Shown: positions 1 through 9,186 of the stretch, in pieces
How the letters are laid out: each line of letters begins with the position of its first letter
How positions within the stretch are numbered: position 1 is the stretch's first letter
Assembly: GCA_900555555.1 (NCBI GenBank)
Contig: USLK01000008.1
Coordinates: 1 to 42,168, forward strand
Length of the DNA: 42,168 nt
Direction: 5' to 3'
DNA from: an uncultured Collinsella sp.
GTDB lineage: Bacteria > Actinomycetota > Coriobacteriia > Coriobacteriales > Coriobacteriaceae
Position numbers and translations under genes: made by a program
Notes under the pieces: model-generated
The model's database searches: none
What the model saw: the letters and a program-made list of their open reading frames with translations, nothing else
Told to the model about the DNA's origin: nothing

Positions 1-3
1 GGC

Positions 4-909
4 CTAACCTACGAGGAAGCAGGGGCGGGGCCGCACCCAGTCAGTCGTCGGGGAATTGTAGTCGGCATTCCCGTTGCAGCTGACGTAGCACACGCCGGAC
101 GAGGACGAGCCGGACACCGACCGCAGCCACCAAGTGAGGCGACCGCCCATAATACGGTCCTTTGTCTGCTTGAAGATCGGGAACTGGCAATCGAAGCCGG
201 TGCCGTAGCCGGGCTTGCTCCATGCGTTCAGGCCGTAGACCTCGACCTCGCTGAGGGACCAGATCTTGCCGAAGTCCTGCCAGGACCAACCCGAAGGCTC
301 GGTGAGCTTGCCGGAGGATGAGTAGCGCTCCTCAAGGAGGACGCGATGGGGCATGATGGCCGCCTGCACCTCCGCAGGGAGCGCCGACAGGAATTGCTCG
401 TTCTCCCACTCGTGCAGCTGGCTCAGGAGGTAGGGGCACTTCTGCTCGTTCGTCCCGTTGTTGTCGGTGGTCTTCCTCCACTGGATGTAGCTGTCGTTCA
501 CGGCGTTAGGGCCTCGAACCGCGACGGTGGACTTTGGGACCATCGCGATGTGGTGGCCCTTCGCGGTGTCGCCGCACTGGTAGTACGGGTCGATGGCGCC
601 GACGGCGTATCTCACCGTCTGGGAGGCCACCTGCGCCGTCTGCGGGATGACGACGTCGATGTAATCGCCGATGCGGATTCCGGAGTAGTTCGCGGAGCGC
701 ACGCGGGCGCGAAGCCACTCCCAGACGTTCGCCTTCTGCTTGATCTCCTCTGCGAAGACGGTGGCGAGGTCTCGACCCGGGTAGGCGCCGATGCTTTCGA
801 GCCGGGAGTACTCGGCGTCCTGCATGGCCTTCGACGCGTTGTCGCGCGCGGTCTGGTCGATGATGCTGTAGTTTGCCCCGTTTACGTTGAATGTCTTGGC
901 GTCTGCCAT
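4..909 (-). CDS. Receptor-binding tail protein with C-terminal DUF6273-like domain
   Basis: 301 aa, last structural gene seen in the late operon; its stop codon sits at the window edge. The N-terminus (residues 1-75) is helical and probably joins the tail. The C-terminal ~200 residues resemble the DUF6273 family: late motif WWLRS, then a Ser/Gly/Asn-rich stretch, then a VRPRPCF-type ending. Such domains occur as adhesins on gut phage tails and are thought to have a C-type-lectin-like fold. Position after the coiled-coil tail protein fits a host-recognition role at the tail tip. Receptor unknown. Family assignment is from motif memory. Confidence 0.65.
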   Translation of the reverse strand: MADAKTFNVNGANYSIIDQTARDNASKAMQDAEYSRLESIGAYPGRDLATVFAEEIKQKANVWEWLRARVRSANYSGIRIGDYIDVVIPQTAQVASQTVRYAVGAIDPYYQCGDTAKGHHIAMVPKSTVAVRGPNAVNDSYIQWRKTTDNNGTNEQKCPYLLSQLHEWENEQFLSALPAEVQAAIMPHRVLLEERYSSSGKLTEPSGWSWQDFGKIWSLSEVEVYGLNAWSKPGYGTGFDCQFPIFKQTKDRIMGGRLTWWLRSVSGSSSSGVCYVSCNGNADYNSPTTDWVRPRPCFLVG

Positions 910-922
910 CGCTGCCCCTTTC

Positions 923-1627
923 CTAGGCGAGTTTGATTGTCGTGCCGCTCGCCGAGCAGGTCGAGGCGAGCGTGATGGTTGAGCCTGATGCGGATGCCTT
1001 GGAGCTCGGCGCGTACACCGTCTCGTTTATGACGATGAACTTCCCCGTTGAGTCGGCGAGCATGGATGCGAGCATGTCGATCTGCGCGCTCATCACGGCT
1101 ATCCTCTCGTCGCCGACAACGCTCTGCTGCAGAGAGGAGGCGACCGTCCGCGCATATGCGGCGGCGTCGTTCGCGAGCGCCGCTGCGGCGTTAGCCGAGG
1201 CGGCGGACTGGCTCGCATTCGATGTGGCGGCTGCCACCTGCTCGCCCCTCGCCTTGTGCTCCTGCACGCGCGCGGACTCCGCAGATGTCCGCGTGCCCTC
1301 GTTCGAGACGCGCTTCTTCTCGGCATTCGAGCGCTCGGATTCAGCCTTGATGCGTCCCGCCTCGGCTTCGGCGCGCTTGGCCTCGGCAGCCTCCCTCGCC
1401 TTCTCGGAGGCGGCGCGGGCGCTCTCGGCATTCACTCGGCCATCCTCGCCCTTCTCCGCCCTATCCGCCGCCGTGTTCGCGTCTGCGGCGGCCGTCTGCG
1501 CGGCCTCTGCGGCGTCCATGGCCAAGGTGGACTCGATGTGGTAGACCGTGCCGTCGGTCGTCCTCGCTCGGTCGATGTTACCGGCCGCGTTCAGGAGCAG
1601 GGCCGCTCCCCTTGAAATGTCAGGCAA
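923..1627 (-). CDS. Coiled-coil tail fibre/baseplate protein
   Basis: 234 aa. Residues 35-165 are almost entirely Ala/Glu/Lys/Arg with heptad spacing (repeated AESAR, AEAKR, ASEKAR-like units), a long trimeric coiled coil as in phage fibre shafts. The last ~50 residues are Ser/Thr-rich beta-type sequence ending IKLA. It lies 13 bases upstream of the receptor-binding protein in the same operon, so a shaft or baseplate-upper-protein role is likely. No enzymatic motif is visible. Confidence 0.6.
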   Translation of the reverse strand: MPDISRGAALLLNAAGNIDRARTTDGTVYHIESTLAMDAAEAAQTAAADANTAADRAEKGEDGRVNAESARAASEKAREAAEAKRAEAEAGRIKAESERSNAEKKRVSNEGTRTSAESARVQEHKARGEQVAAATSNASQSAASANAAAALANDAAAYARTVASSLQQSVVGDERIAVMSAQIDMLASMLADSTGKFIVINETVYAPSSKASASGSTITLASTCSASGTTIKLA

Positions 1628-1637
1628 CTTTACCTCC

Positions 1638-1901
1638 TCATTTTGCGATGATCCCGGTGACCACCGCGATGGGGCCTACGGCGTCGACGATGCACCGGTC
1701 CCCGGCCTTGGCCCCCACGCACGACGTCGTCATGGGAAGGGCCTTGAGCGTGGCGCCCCCGACGGTCACGTCGAGCCTCGACCCGGACGCAGCGGAAACC
1801 GTGCCGAATCGCACGGGCCTGGACTCAGGAGGCGGGGCGCATAAGATTTCAGCCAGCGCGGAACCCGCCGCGATCATCTCGGACTCGATGTCATCGCTCA
1901 T
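1638..1901 (-). CDS. Small tail protein, unknown
   Basis: 87 aa, starting at an ATG that overlaps the end of the upstream tail gene by 11 bases. Sequence is mostly beta-type with short Gly/Val segments and no recognisable motif. Position between the tail hub protein and the fibre shaft suggests a small virion or assembly protein. A longer upstream extension to 2039 in the same frame is rejected because it would lie inside the upstream tail gene. Confidence 0.5.
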   Translation of the reverse strand: MSDDIESEMIAAGSALAEILCAPPPESRPVRFGTVSAASGSRLDVTVGGATLKALPMTTSCVGAKAGDRCIVDAVGPIAVVTGIIAK

Positions 1902-2976
1902 ACCTTCGCACCTCCAACTCCATCGGGCATCCTCCCACGAGCGTGAGAGTTCTCTTCCTGATGGCGAACTTCCCCTCGATGCGGGCGCTCGGCCATGCCA
2001 CGCTGACCGCATCCCCGACGGACACCGGGGCGTGGACATGGGTCACGGTCACGCGCCGGATGGAAGACGCCTGCGTCCTCAGGAGCTCGGCGGCCTTGGC
2101 GTCTGCTGCGGCCTGCCTATCCTTCTGGGTGGAGCCCTCGGGCAGATCGCTGAACGTGTAGGACTTCGCCTTCCGCCACCCCCTGCTCACCGTGGAGAAA
2201 TCGCTTGATGGGTCGGAGTCGACGGCGGTTCCAATCACGGTCTCCTCCGCCGTCTCGTACACGGCGTGCACCACGTTGGCCACATCGTCGATGTCACGCT
2301 CGTCTACCACCGAGTTCTCGAACCGCGCGGACGCGCCCTCCTCAAGCGCGAGGGCCACCGGCCTGTCGGCGGGCTCGACGTACCTGCTCAGAATGACGCG
2401 GCCCATCCCGTCGCACCTCGCCGGGGAGAACCCGGCGATGTCGAGCAGGCGGTTGACCGCTCCCAGTCGCTTGGCCATGCCGCCGCCGGAGTCGTCGAGG
2501 CCGAGCGCCCACGTCGATGAGAGCGTGAAGGAGGAGGGGTCTGCGACCACCTCGAGCCCTGCGGAGCGGAGCAGCCCCGCAGCGCAGGAGACCGCGTTCG
2601 TCCCGGCTGGCACCGTGATGGGGCCGTCGAACTCGTCCTCGGCGACCTCGCGCAGCCGCCCTGATAGCCTCGCGCTGCCCGTGGCCAAAGCCCCAACCTT
2701 CTCGCGTTTGGGAGCCGACACGATGAAGGTGCCGAGCGCGATGGACTCCACGGTGCCGTCCTGGAACTCGGCATCGAGGTACACGCGCATCAGGTCGGCG
2801 CCAAGCGAAAGCTCCCCCGTGTAGTCGATCGTGCCGGTCTCGTAGTCAGAGTCCTGATTGAATTCGAGCGTGCCGCCGGTGCGGATGTTGCGCAGCCGCT
2901 CGACCTCGGCGCCGGTCGCCCTTGAGACCCGCATGAAGCGATAGGAGCTTGAGAACCTCTTCTTCCAGTCAGCCAT
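1891..2976 (-). CDS. Tail tip/baseplate hub protein
   Basis: 361 aa. Follows the Fn3-containing tail protein with an 8-base overlap. The first ~80 residues read like a beta-rich domain (TGGTLEFNQDSDYETG), and the middle and end resemble gp37/gp44-type hub proteins in which a beta domain flanks a helical middle (residues ~140-190). Place in the order (tape measure, distal tail, hub, fibre) supports a tail tip hub or baseplate protein. Specific family not certain. Confidence 0.55.
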   Translation of the reverse strand: MADWKKRFSSSYRFMRVSRATGAEVERLRNIRTGGTLEFNQDSDYETGTIDYTGELSLGADLMRVYLDAEFQDGTVESIALGTFIVSAPKREKVGALATGSARLSGRLREVAEDEFDGPITVPAGTNAVSCAAGLLRSAGLEVVADPSSFTLSSTWALGLDDSGGGMAKRLGAVNRLLDIAGFSPARCDGMGRVILSRYVEPADRPVALALEEGASARFENSVVDERDIDDVANVVHAVYETAEETVIGTAVDSDPSSDFSTVSRGWRKAKSYTFSDLPEGSTQKDRQAAADAKAAELLRTQASSIRRVTVTHVHAPVSVGDAVSVAWPSARIEGKFAIRKRTLTLVGGCPMELEVRRYER

Positions 2977-5290
2977 TGGCGGGCTCCTCGAAAACGTCGT
3001 GAGTCACGTTCGCCGAGCAGCTGAACACGCCCGGCTTCTTGATTGAGCTCTGGAACTCCATGGGGCCGTACGCCCTCTCGCCGCAATGACCGCGCCACCA
3101 TCCGTGCCAATGCGAATCCATGATCCGCCGAAACGCGTCGTAATCGGAACGAAGGAGATCGAAGCTCACGGACGTCGTGACGTCCTGCTCGTCGAGCGGG
3201 TACGAAGCGGGAAGATGCCCGTTCTCCCCTCCGTCGGCGAAGTGGAACGTGCTCACGCTGCGCCTGCTCGATTGCGAGTAGGTGCCGCTGTTGAGGATAA
3301 GGACCTCGGAACCGTCCACGCCGAAGTTGAGCGCCATGCCCCTTGAGGGCATGTACGCATCGGCTTCCATGCGCGAGGAGGTGCCGGATTCGGCATAGCC
3401 GGTCACGCGGTACCGGAACGCCTCGTTGAGGGGCGGTATGCGGTCGATGGCCTCCTGCGCGTCGAGGATGCCGCCCGCGACCTTGGACGATGTTCCGTCG
3501 GACATGACGCGCTCGACGTCGAACGACACACACTTCGCCGCATTGCCCAAGACGAGCTCGCCGTCCTCGAACGTGATGGTGCCGAGCATGGACAGCTCGC
3601 CGTCCTCGTAAGCCATGGGGCCGAGAAGCGTGGAGTCCTCGACCATGTAGGCGGACGTGCCGTTCTTGGCCATGACGTGGCAGGAGAGGCTGCCGTCGTT
3701 CGTCACCTCGATTACTGGGACGGCCGGTTCGCTCCAGTGCGTCTTGAAGGTGCGCCTGGCGGTCGCGGTGAGGCCGGAGCCAGCCCGCACGTTGAGCGTG
3801 AGCGTGTAGGTCACGCCGTTCTCGAGGGCTTCGTAGGAGCCGATGGGCACGGGGCGAAGGTCCGTGACGTCCACGCTGCCGACCACCGTTCCGTCCGGGC
3901 GCGTGAGCGAGAGCGTGGCAGATGCGATGCCCGTCTCATCCGATGCGCTCACCTCCACGTTGAGCGGCGCGCTGTCCACGAGGGCTCCGTCCACGCCCGG
4001 GTTGGCGACCCACGCCTGCGGCAGGTCGGCGACCACGAACGGGACGTAGGAGGACCACGCACCCCAATCGGAGTGCAGGCCCTTGGTGCGCACGCGGATG
4101 CGCCACGATCCCTTCTGGTTGCACCTGAGCGTCAGGCTCGACTGCGAGCCGGTGATGTCCTCCGTCATGGTCGAAGGCCCGGTGATCTCGACCTGCGCCG
4201 CGCTCTGTTTCGTGCCGTCCGGGTGGTTTGGAGTCCACTTGACGGTGAGGGCGGAGCCCGTTGCGTAGGACGCCGTGATGCCGGAGACGGCGGGCGCCTT
4301 CGGCGGCATCACCGTCATGACTGAGTTGGAGCCCTTCCACCCGGAATTGAGCCCGTTCGGGCTGGTGCGGTAGGCGCGCACGCGGTACACGACGCTGCCA
4401 GCGGGCGCCGACGGGTCGTCGATGACCGCCCTACCGCCAGATGTGCCGTGCACCCCCTTGAAGGTGGCCCAGCTCTTCCCTCCGTCGGTCGACCTTTGGG
4501 CATCATGGCCCTGCGGGTACCTGGCCGCGTCGTGGATCACCAGGCGCACCGAGCTGTTGCCCGTCTTCACCGCCTCGACCTTGGAGGGGGCGGCGGGGGT
4601 CGTGTAGGTGGTGCCGCACGCCACGTGGTCGGAGTTGCCGCCGGGGCCGTGGGCGCACAGGCGGTAATCGTACTTGTGGTTGGCAGAAGTCGAGTTGTCG
4701 GTGTAGTTGGTTACGTCCCAGGAGAGGTCCGCTATGTTCACCCAGTTTCCGTCGTCCGTCCTGCGGTCAACGTACACACCGGCCCAGGGCTTCGCCCCGT
4801 CCATCCCGGTGTAATCGCCCTGCCATGAGAGCTTCTGCTGGTTGTCGGAGACGCGGGCGAAAGAGCAGCCCTTCGGAGGGTTCGGCTTCGAGTAGCCGCG
4901 CTGGGGGATGCCCATGTAGTCGGTCGCCCAGACGTCTCCGCCAGCGGAGCCGTATCCGTTGACCGTCTTGCCGTAGGCGCGAACCTGCACGGAGCAGTTC
5001 CACGAGCTTCCGTTCCTCGGCACGTCGACGTTGAGGGGAGCAAGCGTGGCCGCCCTCCCCCAATCGCCGTAGTTGTTCAGCACGACGTCCTGGCCCGCCA
5101 CGCAGCGGCCGTTGACATAGGCCTCCAGGCGAACGCCGTACTGCGCGATGTACTTCGCCTCGAGCGCGACGCCGATGGAGACGCGCGCCGTGGTGTCGTT
5201 CACGTTGGAGACGCTATATGTGTCGATGAAGGCGCGGTACCAGCGGTTTCTGCCAGATACCTGCACCTCCCTCGTGTATGTGCGACCCAT
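2969..5290 (-). CDS. Distal tail protein with fibronectin type III repeats
   Basis: 773 aa, directly after the tape measure (3-base gap). The N-terminal ~135 residues are beta-rich. Residues ~135-410 contain two to three fibronectin III-like repeats, with recurrent PxxPxxV starts and YRVRAY/RIRVRT strands; Fn3 repeats are common in phage tail surface proteins and may bind carbohydrate. The C-terminal ~130 residues, with a Trp/His-rich stretch near HWHGWWRG, look like a separate globular domain. Likely distal tail or tail-tip structural protein contacting the cell wall. Confidence 0.65.
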   Translation of the reverse strand: MGRTYTREVQVSGRNRWYRAFIDTYSVSNVNDTTARVSIGVALEAKYIAQYGVRLEAYVNGRCVAGQDVVLNNYGDWGRAATLAPLNVDVPRNGSSWNCSVQVRAYGKTVNGYGSAGGDVWATDYMGIPQRGYSKPNPPKGCSFARVSDNQQKLSWQGDYTGMDGAKPWAGVYVDRRTDDGNWVNIADLSWDVTNYTDNSTSANHKYDYRLCAHGPGGNSDHVACGTTYTTPAAPSKVEAVKTGNSSVRLVIHDAARYPQGHDAQRSTDGGKSWATFKGVHGTSGGRAVIDDPSAPAGSVVYRVRAYRTSPNGLNSGWKGSNSVMTVMPPKAPAVSGITASYATGSALTVKWTPNHPDGTKQSAAQVEITGPSTMTEDITGSQSSLTLRCNQKGSWRIRVRTKGLHSDWGAWSSYVPFVVADLPQAWVANPGVDGALVDSAPLNVEVSASDETGIASATLSLTRPDGTVVGSVDVTDLRPVPIGSYEALENGVTYTLTLNVRAGSGLTATARRTFKTHWSEPAVPVIEVTNDGSLSCHVMAKNGTSAYMVEDSTLLGPMAYEDGELSMLGTITFEDGELVLGNAAKCVSFDVERVMSDGTSSKVAGGILDAQEAIDRIPPLNEAFRYRVTGYAESGTSSRMEADAYMPSRGMALNFGVDGSEVLILNSGTYSQSSRRSVSTFHFADGGENGHLPASYPLDEQDVTTSVSFDLLRSDYDAFRRIMDSHWHGWWRGHCGERAYGPMEFQSSIKKPGVFSCSANVTHDVFEEPANG

Positions 5291-5293
5291 GGC

Positions 5294-7609
5294 CTACCAC
5301 CCCTTCCTTGACGAGCTGGCCCTGTCCGCAGCGGATACGATGACCTCAACGGCGCGCCTGATGCGCTGGTCGCCGTCGACCTGCCTGCCCTCGACGGTGA
5401 TGTAGGTGTTGCCGCCGATTGCCGCTGCCGCCGGGGCGGCGGTCATGGGCACACCGGCGGAGAACATCGCGCCAGCACCGCCGACGGCGGATTTGATGGT
5501 CTTCTGCACGAGGGATTCGCCGGAGGCTATGCCCTTGGCCCAGTCGCGCATGAGCGCCTTGCCCGAGTACGTCGTGTAGCCGTGCCCGGAGAAGGGGCCT
5601 TCCTTGGCCGGGGAGAACGGGAAGAAGCTCCTGATCTTGTCGACCGCGCCGGAGACGATTCCGGTGACCGAGCCAATCGCCGCGCTGATGCCCTCGCCGA
5701 GGCCGTTGAGGATGGCCTTGCCGGACTCTACGAGCCATGAGCCCGCGCCGGTGAAGAAGCCGACTATCCTGTCCTTGATGCCCACGACCGTGTTGTAAAC
5801 GGCGTCGATGCCGTCCCTCGCAGCCCCCTTGAGCCCTTCCCAGATGGAAGAGAAGAACGATGTCACGGCGTTCCACGCCGCGTTCCAGATGGACTGTATG
5901 AGCGAGAGCGCCGAGCTGATCACGGTCTGGACGAGATTAACCCCTGCGCTCACGATGCCCCCGATGCCGTTCCAGACGGCCGAGGCGAGCGATTGGATGC
6001 CGTTCCACACGCCCGTCCAATCCCCGTTGATGAGGGCGAGGACGGTGGAGATGACGGCGTTGATGACGTTCATGACCGTCGAGACGACCGATTCGATGAA
6101 CGAGAACGCCGCAGAGACGACGGCCTGAATCGCCGTACCCCATTGCATGAACAGCTGCTGGATGACCGGCAGCACGGTCTGGATAAGGAGCGCGAAGTTG
6201 TTGATGATCGGCGTGAGGGCCGTCGCTATGGTGGTTCCGAGCGATACGACAGCCCCGATGACCGTGGCCAAGACGGGGGCAATCGCCTGAATCGCGGCGG
6301 ATATGACGGGCAGGACGGCGGCAGCTAGGTTGCCGAGCGCCGACCCGAGCACGGAGAGCGCGGGGAGCAGAACGGACGAGACCTGAGCGATTAACGGGGC
6401 GAACGAGGCCTGCATTGCGGCAAACGCGGGGGTGAGCGCCGAAGCGAGCGTGGAGACGGCGCCCTTTATGCCGTCGATGGCCGCTCCGACGAAGGATGCC
6501 ACCTGTTGGAACGCCGCCATGAACTGCGAGGAGTCCACAGTCGGCAGCTTAATCCCCAACCCCGCGAGAGCCTGCACCGCGATGTTCCACGCGGTCGACA
6601 GCGCCTCGGAGACGATGGGCGCCAGCACGGAGCCAAGGCCCGAGAGCACCGAGGGGAAGGCCTGAATTATGCTCTTGCCGATTATCGCGACGCGGGGCGC
6701 CACGTTCTTGGCCACGGCGCCTATAGATTCCAGCAGCTGGGTCGTGAGGTGGCTGAAATCGACGTCATCGCGCCCGAGGCCCGTGAGGAAGTTCGTCCAG
6801 GCGGCCTTTGCCATGCCGATGGAGCCGGAGATGGTGGTGGACGCCTCCTTGGCGGTGGTGCCGGTGATCCCCATCTCCTCCTGCACCGTGTGGATGGCCT
6901 CCACGATGTCCGCATAGGACTCGATGGTGAGGTCGGCGGTCTTGCCCTGCTCGGCGCGGAGCTTGTTTGCGTCCGCGATGAGGCGCTGCATCTCCTCCTT
7001 CGTGCCGCCGTAGCCGAGCTTCAGGTTGTCCAGCATCGTGAAGTTCTGCTTCGCGAAGCCCTGGTAGGCGTCCTGCACGCTCTGCATGTCGGAGCCCATC
7101 TTGTTGACGTTGTCCGACATGTCGATCATGGCCATGTTGGCGTACTCCGCCGCCTTGGCGGTGTCCCCGCCCACGGACTGCACGAGGGACGCCGCGAAGC
7201 TCGTTGCCTGCGTCATGTACTGGTTCGCGCTCATACCGGCGGTGCGGTACGCCTCGTCGGCGTAGGCCTTCAACGTAGACGCCGAAGAGCCGAACAGCGT
7301 GTCCACGCCGCCCGCAAGCTGCTCGTAATCCGCGTACGCGCCGAGGGCCGCGCCGCCGATTGCGGACACGGCACCCGTGACGGCGGTGAACCCTGCGACG
7401 GCGAGCTTGCCCGCCGTGGCGGCGGCACCGCCGATGGAGGACAGCGCGGATTTCGCCGCGCCGCTCCCGGCGGAGATGCCGGAGCCGAGGCCGCTTCCGA
7501 AGGACTTTCCTCCCTCGTTTCCGGCCTGTCCGAACTGCGCCTTGATGTCGTTCGCAAAGCCCCTCATGGAGGGCATGAGCGTCACGTATGCGGAGCCCAC
7601 GTCAGCCAT
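5294..7609 (-). CDS. Tail length tape measure protein
   Basis: 771 aa, the second largest protein of the tail module. The N-terminus has the tape-measure style (helical, Gly/Ala-rich, then QLAGGVDTLFG near residue 100). The middle is a long run of hydrophobic helices (residues ~270-560) and the end holds an FxPFSPAKEGPFSGHG-type motif found in many siphovirus tape measures. It follows the tail assembly chaperones, the canonical order. It sets tail length and is probably ejected with DNA; the length predicts a short to medium tail. Confidence 0.9.
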   Translation of the reverse strand: MADVGSAYVTLMPSMRGFANDIKAQFGQAGNEGGKSFGSGLGSGISAGSGAAKSALSSIGGAAATAGKLAVAGFTAVTGAVSAIGGAALGAYADYEQLAGGVDTLFGSSASTLKAYADEAYRTAGMSANQYMTQATSFAASLVQSVGGDTAKAAEYANMAMIDMSDNVNKMGSDMQSVQDAYQGFAKQNFTMLDNLKLGYGGTKEEMQRLIADANKLRAEQGKTADLTIESYADIVEAIHTVQEEMGITGTTAKEASTTISGSIGMAKAAWTNFLTGLGRDDVDFSHLTTQLLESIGAVAKNVAPRVAIIGKSIIQAFPSVLSGLGSVLAPIVSEALSTAWNIAVQALAGLGIKLPTVDSSQFMAAFQQVASFVGAAIDGIKGAVSTLASALTPAFAAMQASFAPLIAQVSSVLLPALSVLGSALGNLAAAVLPVISAAIQAIAPVLATVIGAVVSLGTTIATALTPIINNFALLIQTVLPVIQQLFMQWGTAIQAVVSAAFSFIESVVSTVMNVINAVISTVLALINGDWTGVWNGIQSLASAVWNGIGGIVSAGVNLVQTVISSALSLIQSIWNAAWNAVTSFFSSIWEGLKGAARDGIDAVYNTVVGIKDRIVGFFTGAGSWLVESGKAILNGLGEGISAAIGSVTGIVSGAVDKIRSFFPFSPAKEGPFSGHGYTTYSGKALMRDWAKGIASGESLVQKTIKSAVGGAGAMFSAGVPMTAAPAAAAIGGNTYITVEGRQVDGDQRIRRAVEVIVSAADRASSSRKGW

Positions 7610-8242
7610 GGTCCACCCCCATTCCCAAGATGTCGTCGATTTCCGTGCGCGCGTCCATGGCCGCGTCCCTGTTCGCGTGCGCCTCTGCGAGCTTCGCCGG
7701 GTTCATGAGCGGCTCCGGCTCCGGGGTCGGCTTCTTCGGGTCATTGCCCAGGAGCCACATCAGCTGCCTTTGGTTGAACTCGATTCGCCAGAGGAGATAC
7801 TCGGCGACACCCCATTCGTTCGACGGCTCCTGCGCCCTCGCCGTGCGCGACTGGGCGGGGAGCTGATACCAGAGAAGGGACATCCTCTCCAAATCAGACA
7901 CCTCGCCCTCCAATGGGAGCGAGATGCCGTAATACTGTTGGAAGTCGGCGATTACTTCGCCCCTGCTCCCTTCGAGGCAGGAGACGAAGCCTGCGAGTTT
8001 TTTGCACCACACGCCTCGATGGCCTTGCCCAACAGGGGCTGGATGCACGTGACGTCCCCGCCGAGACGGTCGATGTACTCCTCGTCCTTGCCGTCGAAGA
8101 TGCGCTCCATCACGTCGAACGCCACGCTGAAATCCTCTTCCGATTTCGCGAGCAGCTTTGCGGTCTTGTAGCTGCGCACGACGTCCGCATCGCAGGTGAA
8201 TTCGCCCTCGACGCCCTCGATGGTGAAAGTGACAGGTTTCAC
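7602..8242 (-). CDS. Tail assembly chaperone, frameshifted G-T product
   Basis: Extended product expected when ribosomes shift -1 at the slippery heptamer at 8003-7997. Upstream frame gives the gpG-like part; after the shift, translation continues in the second frame from about 7996 to 7602 (ORF region starting near KKLAGF and ending GMGVDHG). This matches lambda gpG/gpGT architecture, in which a few percent of ribosomes make the longer chaperone that coats the tape measure during tail assembly and is absent from the virion. The second frame has no good start codon of its own, which supports the shift. It overlaps the tape measure start by 8 bases. Confidence 0.8.
7952..8242 (-). CDS. Tail assembly chaperone (gpG-like, unshifted product)
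   Basis: 96 aa, small helical protein between major tail protein and tape measure, as expected for the short tail chaperone. Reads beta strands first (MKPVTFTIEGVEGEF) and then helices around residues 20-80. It ends 45 bases after the slippery heptamer with a Ser/Ala/Lys-rich tail. Acts in the cytoplasm with the longer frameshifted form to hold the tape measure protein for tube polymerisation. Confidence 0.8.
   Translation of the reverse strand: MKPVTFTIEGVEGEFTCDADVVRSYKTAKLLAKSEEDFSVAFDVMERIFDGKDEEYIDRLGGDVTCIQPLLGKAIEACGAKNSQASSPASKGAGAK
7997..8003 (-). promoter_or_regulatory. -1 ribosomal frameshift heptamer A AAA AAC
   Basis: On the coding strand the unshifted frame reads GCA AAA AAC, i.e. 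A AAA AAC in X XXY YYZ register, one of the most efficient bacterial -1 slippery sites. The -1 frame remains open for about 400 bases afterward while the 0 frame stops 45 bases on. Location in the tail chaperone gene is where programmed frameshifts are conserved in long-tailed phages. Confidence 0.85.
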
Positions 8243-8243
8243 G

Positions 8244-8825
8244 CTACATCGCCTCCGTCTCGGTGGACTCGATGAAGTCGACGCAGGTGTCGCCGCCCTC
8301 GTCGCTCAGGTACTTGATGGTGATGGGGCGTGCGCAGAGCTCGCCGATGGCGAGGTTGAGCTCGTCCAGCTCGTCGGACTTGCCCTTGGGTACGACCTTG
8401 CGCCAGCGTCGGCCGTTCTTGAGGACGAGTTCGAGCACGTAGCTTCGGATGGTCTCGGAATCGCCGTTGTGGTGGACGGTGATGATTCCGTTCTCGTCGG
8501 TGACGTTCTTCTCGCCGTACTGGATCTTCAGCGTCTCGGCCTTGATCTCCGCGAAGGTGACCTGTCCGGACTCGACGCGGGAGGTCTTCGGAGAATCAAG
8601 AAGCTCTCCGTTCATGTCGAGGATGTCCTCGGAATCGCTGTCGATGGTCTCCTTGTAGCCGTCCGAGGAGATGTAGCCGAGCACCTTGAACGCCTCGTTG
8701 AGCGGCGTCTTGATGTCCTTCGGCAACTCTGTGCCGACCGGGGCGGAGAAGATGTAACCGCCTTTCACTCCCTTGGAGGAGCTGACGTTGTCGGCGTTGT
8801 TCTTGGTTGCGACTGTCTTGGCCAT
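8244..8825 (-). CDS. Major tail tube protein
   Basis: 193 aa, start chosen at the ATG at 8825, before the MAKTVATKNN N-terminus. Beta-rich sequence with GGYIFSAPVGTELP near the N-terminus and conserved phrases about starting and ending values (LGYISSDGYKETIDSD, WRKVVPKGK), typical of actinophage/Firmicutes phage tail tube proteins. It is directly upstream of the tail chaperones. Hexamers of this protein would form the tail tube around the tape measure. Confidence 0.8.
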   Translation of the reverse strand: MAKTVATKNNADNVSSSKGVKGGYIFSAPVGTELPKDIKTPLNEAFKVLGYISSDGYKETIDSDSEDILDMNGELLDSPKTSRVESGQVTFAEIKAETLKIQYGEKNVTDENGIITVHHNGDSETIRSYVLELVLKNGRRWRKVVPKGKSDELDELNLAIGELCARPITIKYLSDEGGDTCVDFIESTETEAM

Positions 8826-8836
8826 GACGGCCCCTT

Positions 8837-9178
8837 TCACTCGAAAATCGTAAGGTTCACGTTCGTCCTGTATCTGGCGCCGCCGGTGGCGGGGTCTGGG
8901 AGGCGGTACGTTCCGTCCGGAAAGGCGTCGAAGATGTTCTCCTCGTCCAGGAGCATCGGCACGGCAAGCTCTACGAGCCCAGCCATCTCCGCCGCGCGCC
9001 TCCTCGTGGGAGCCCACGAGCACACGGCGACGAACGCCTGGGCGCCGAAGCCGAGGCCGTTGCCGCCGGTGAGCTCCACGGAAATGAACTCTCCCGGCGC
9101 GTCCCTCGGCACCTCAAGGAAGGCCTTGATTCCCGTGGCGTCCATGAGGCGCTTCGCCACGGTTCTCTCCACGTCCAT
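8837..9178 (-). CDS. Tail terminator-like protein
   Basis: 113 aa. The ATG at 9178 is chosen because a strong GGAGG lies 5 bases upstream; the longer reading to 9220 would run into the previous gene. N-terminal VERTVAKRLMDATG, a middle EFISVELTGG and a late LPDPATGGARYRTNV match the pattern of actinophage tail terminators, which cap the tail tube and join it to the head. Place before the tail tube gene fits. Confidence 0.65.
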   Translation of the reverse strand: MDVERTVAKRLMDATGIKAFLEVPRDAPGEFISVELTGGNGLGFGAQAFVAVCSWAPTRRRAAEMAGLVELAVPMLLDEENIFDAFPDGTYRLPDPATGGARYRTNVNLTIFE

Positions 9179-9186
9179 AACGCCTC

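Noticed and set aside
1..1000. Diversity-generating retroelement
   Set aside because: A DUF6273-like end alone is not enough; no reverse transcriptase or template repeat is in the window.
6506..7708. 400-aa rightward frame opposite the tape measure gene
   Set aside because: Arg/His/Gly-rich shadow; no ribosome site, no known motif.
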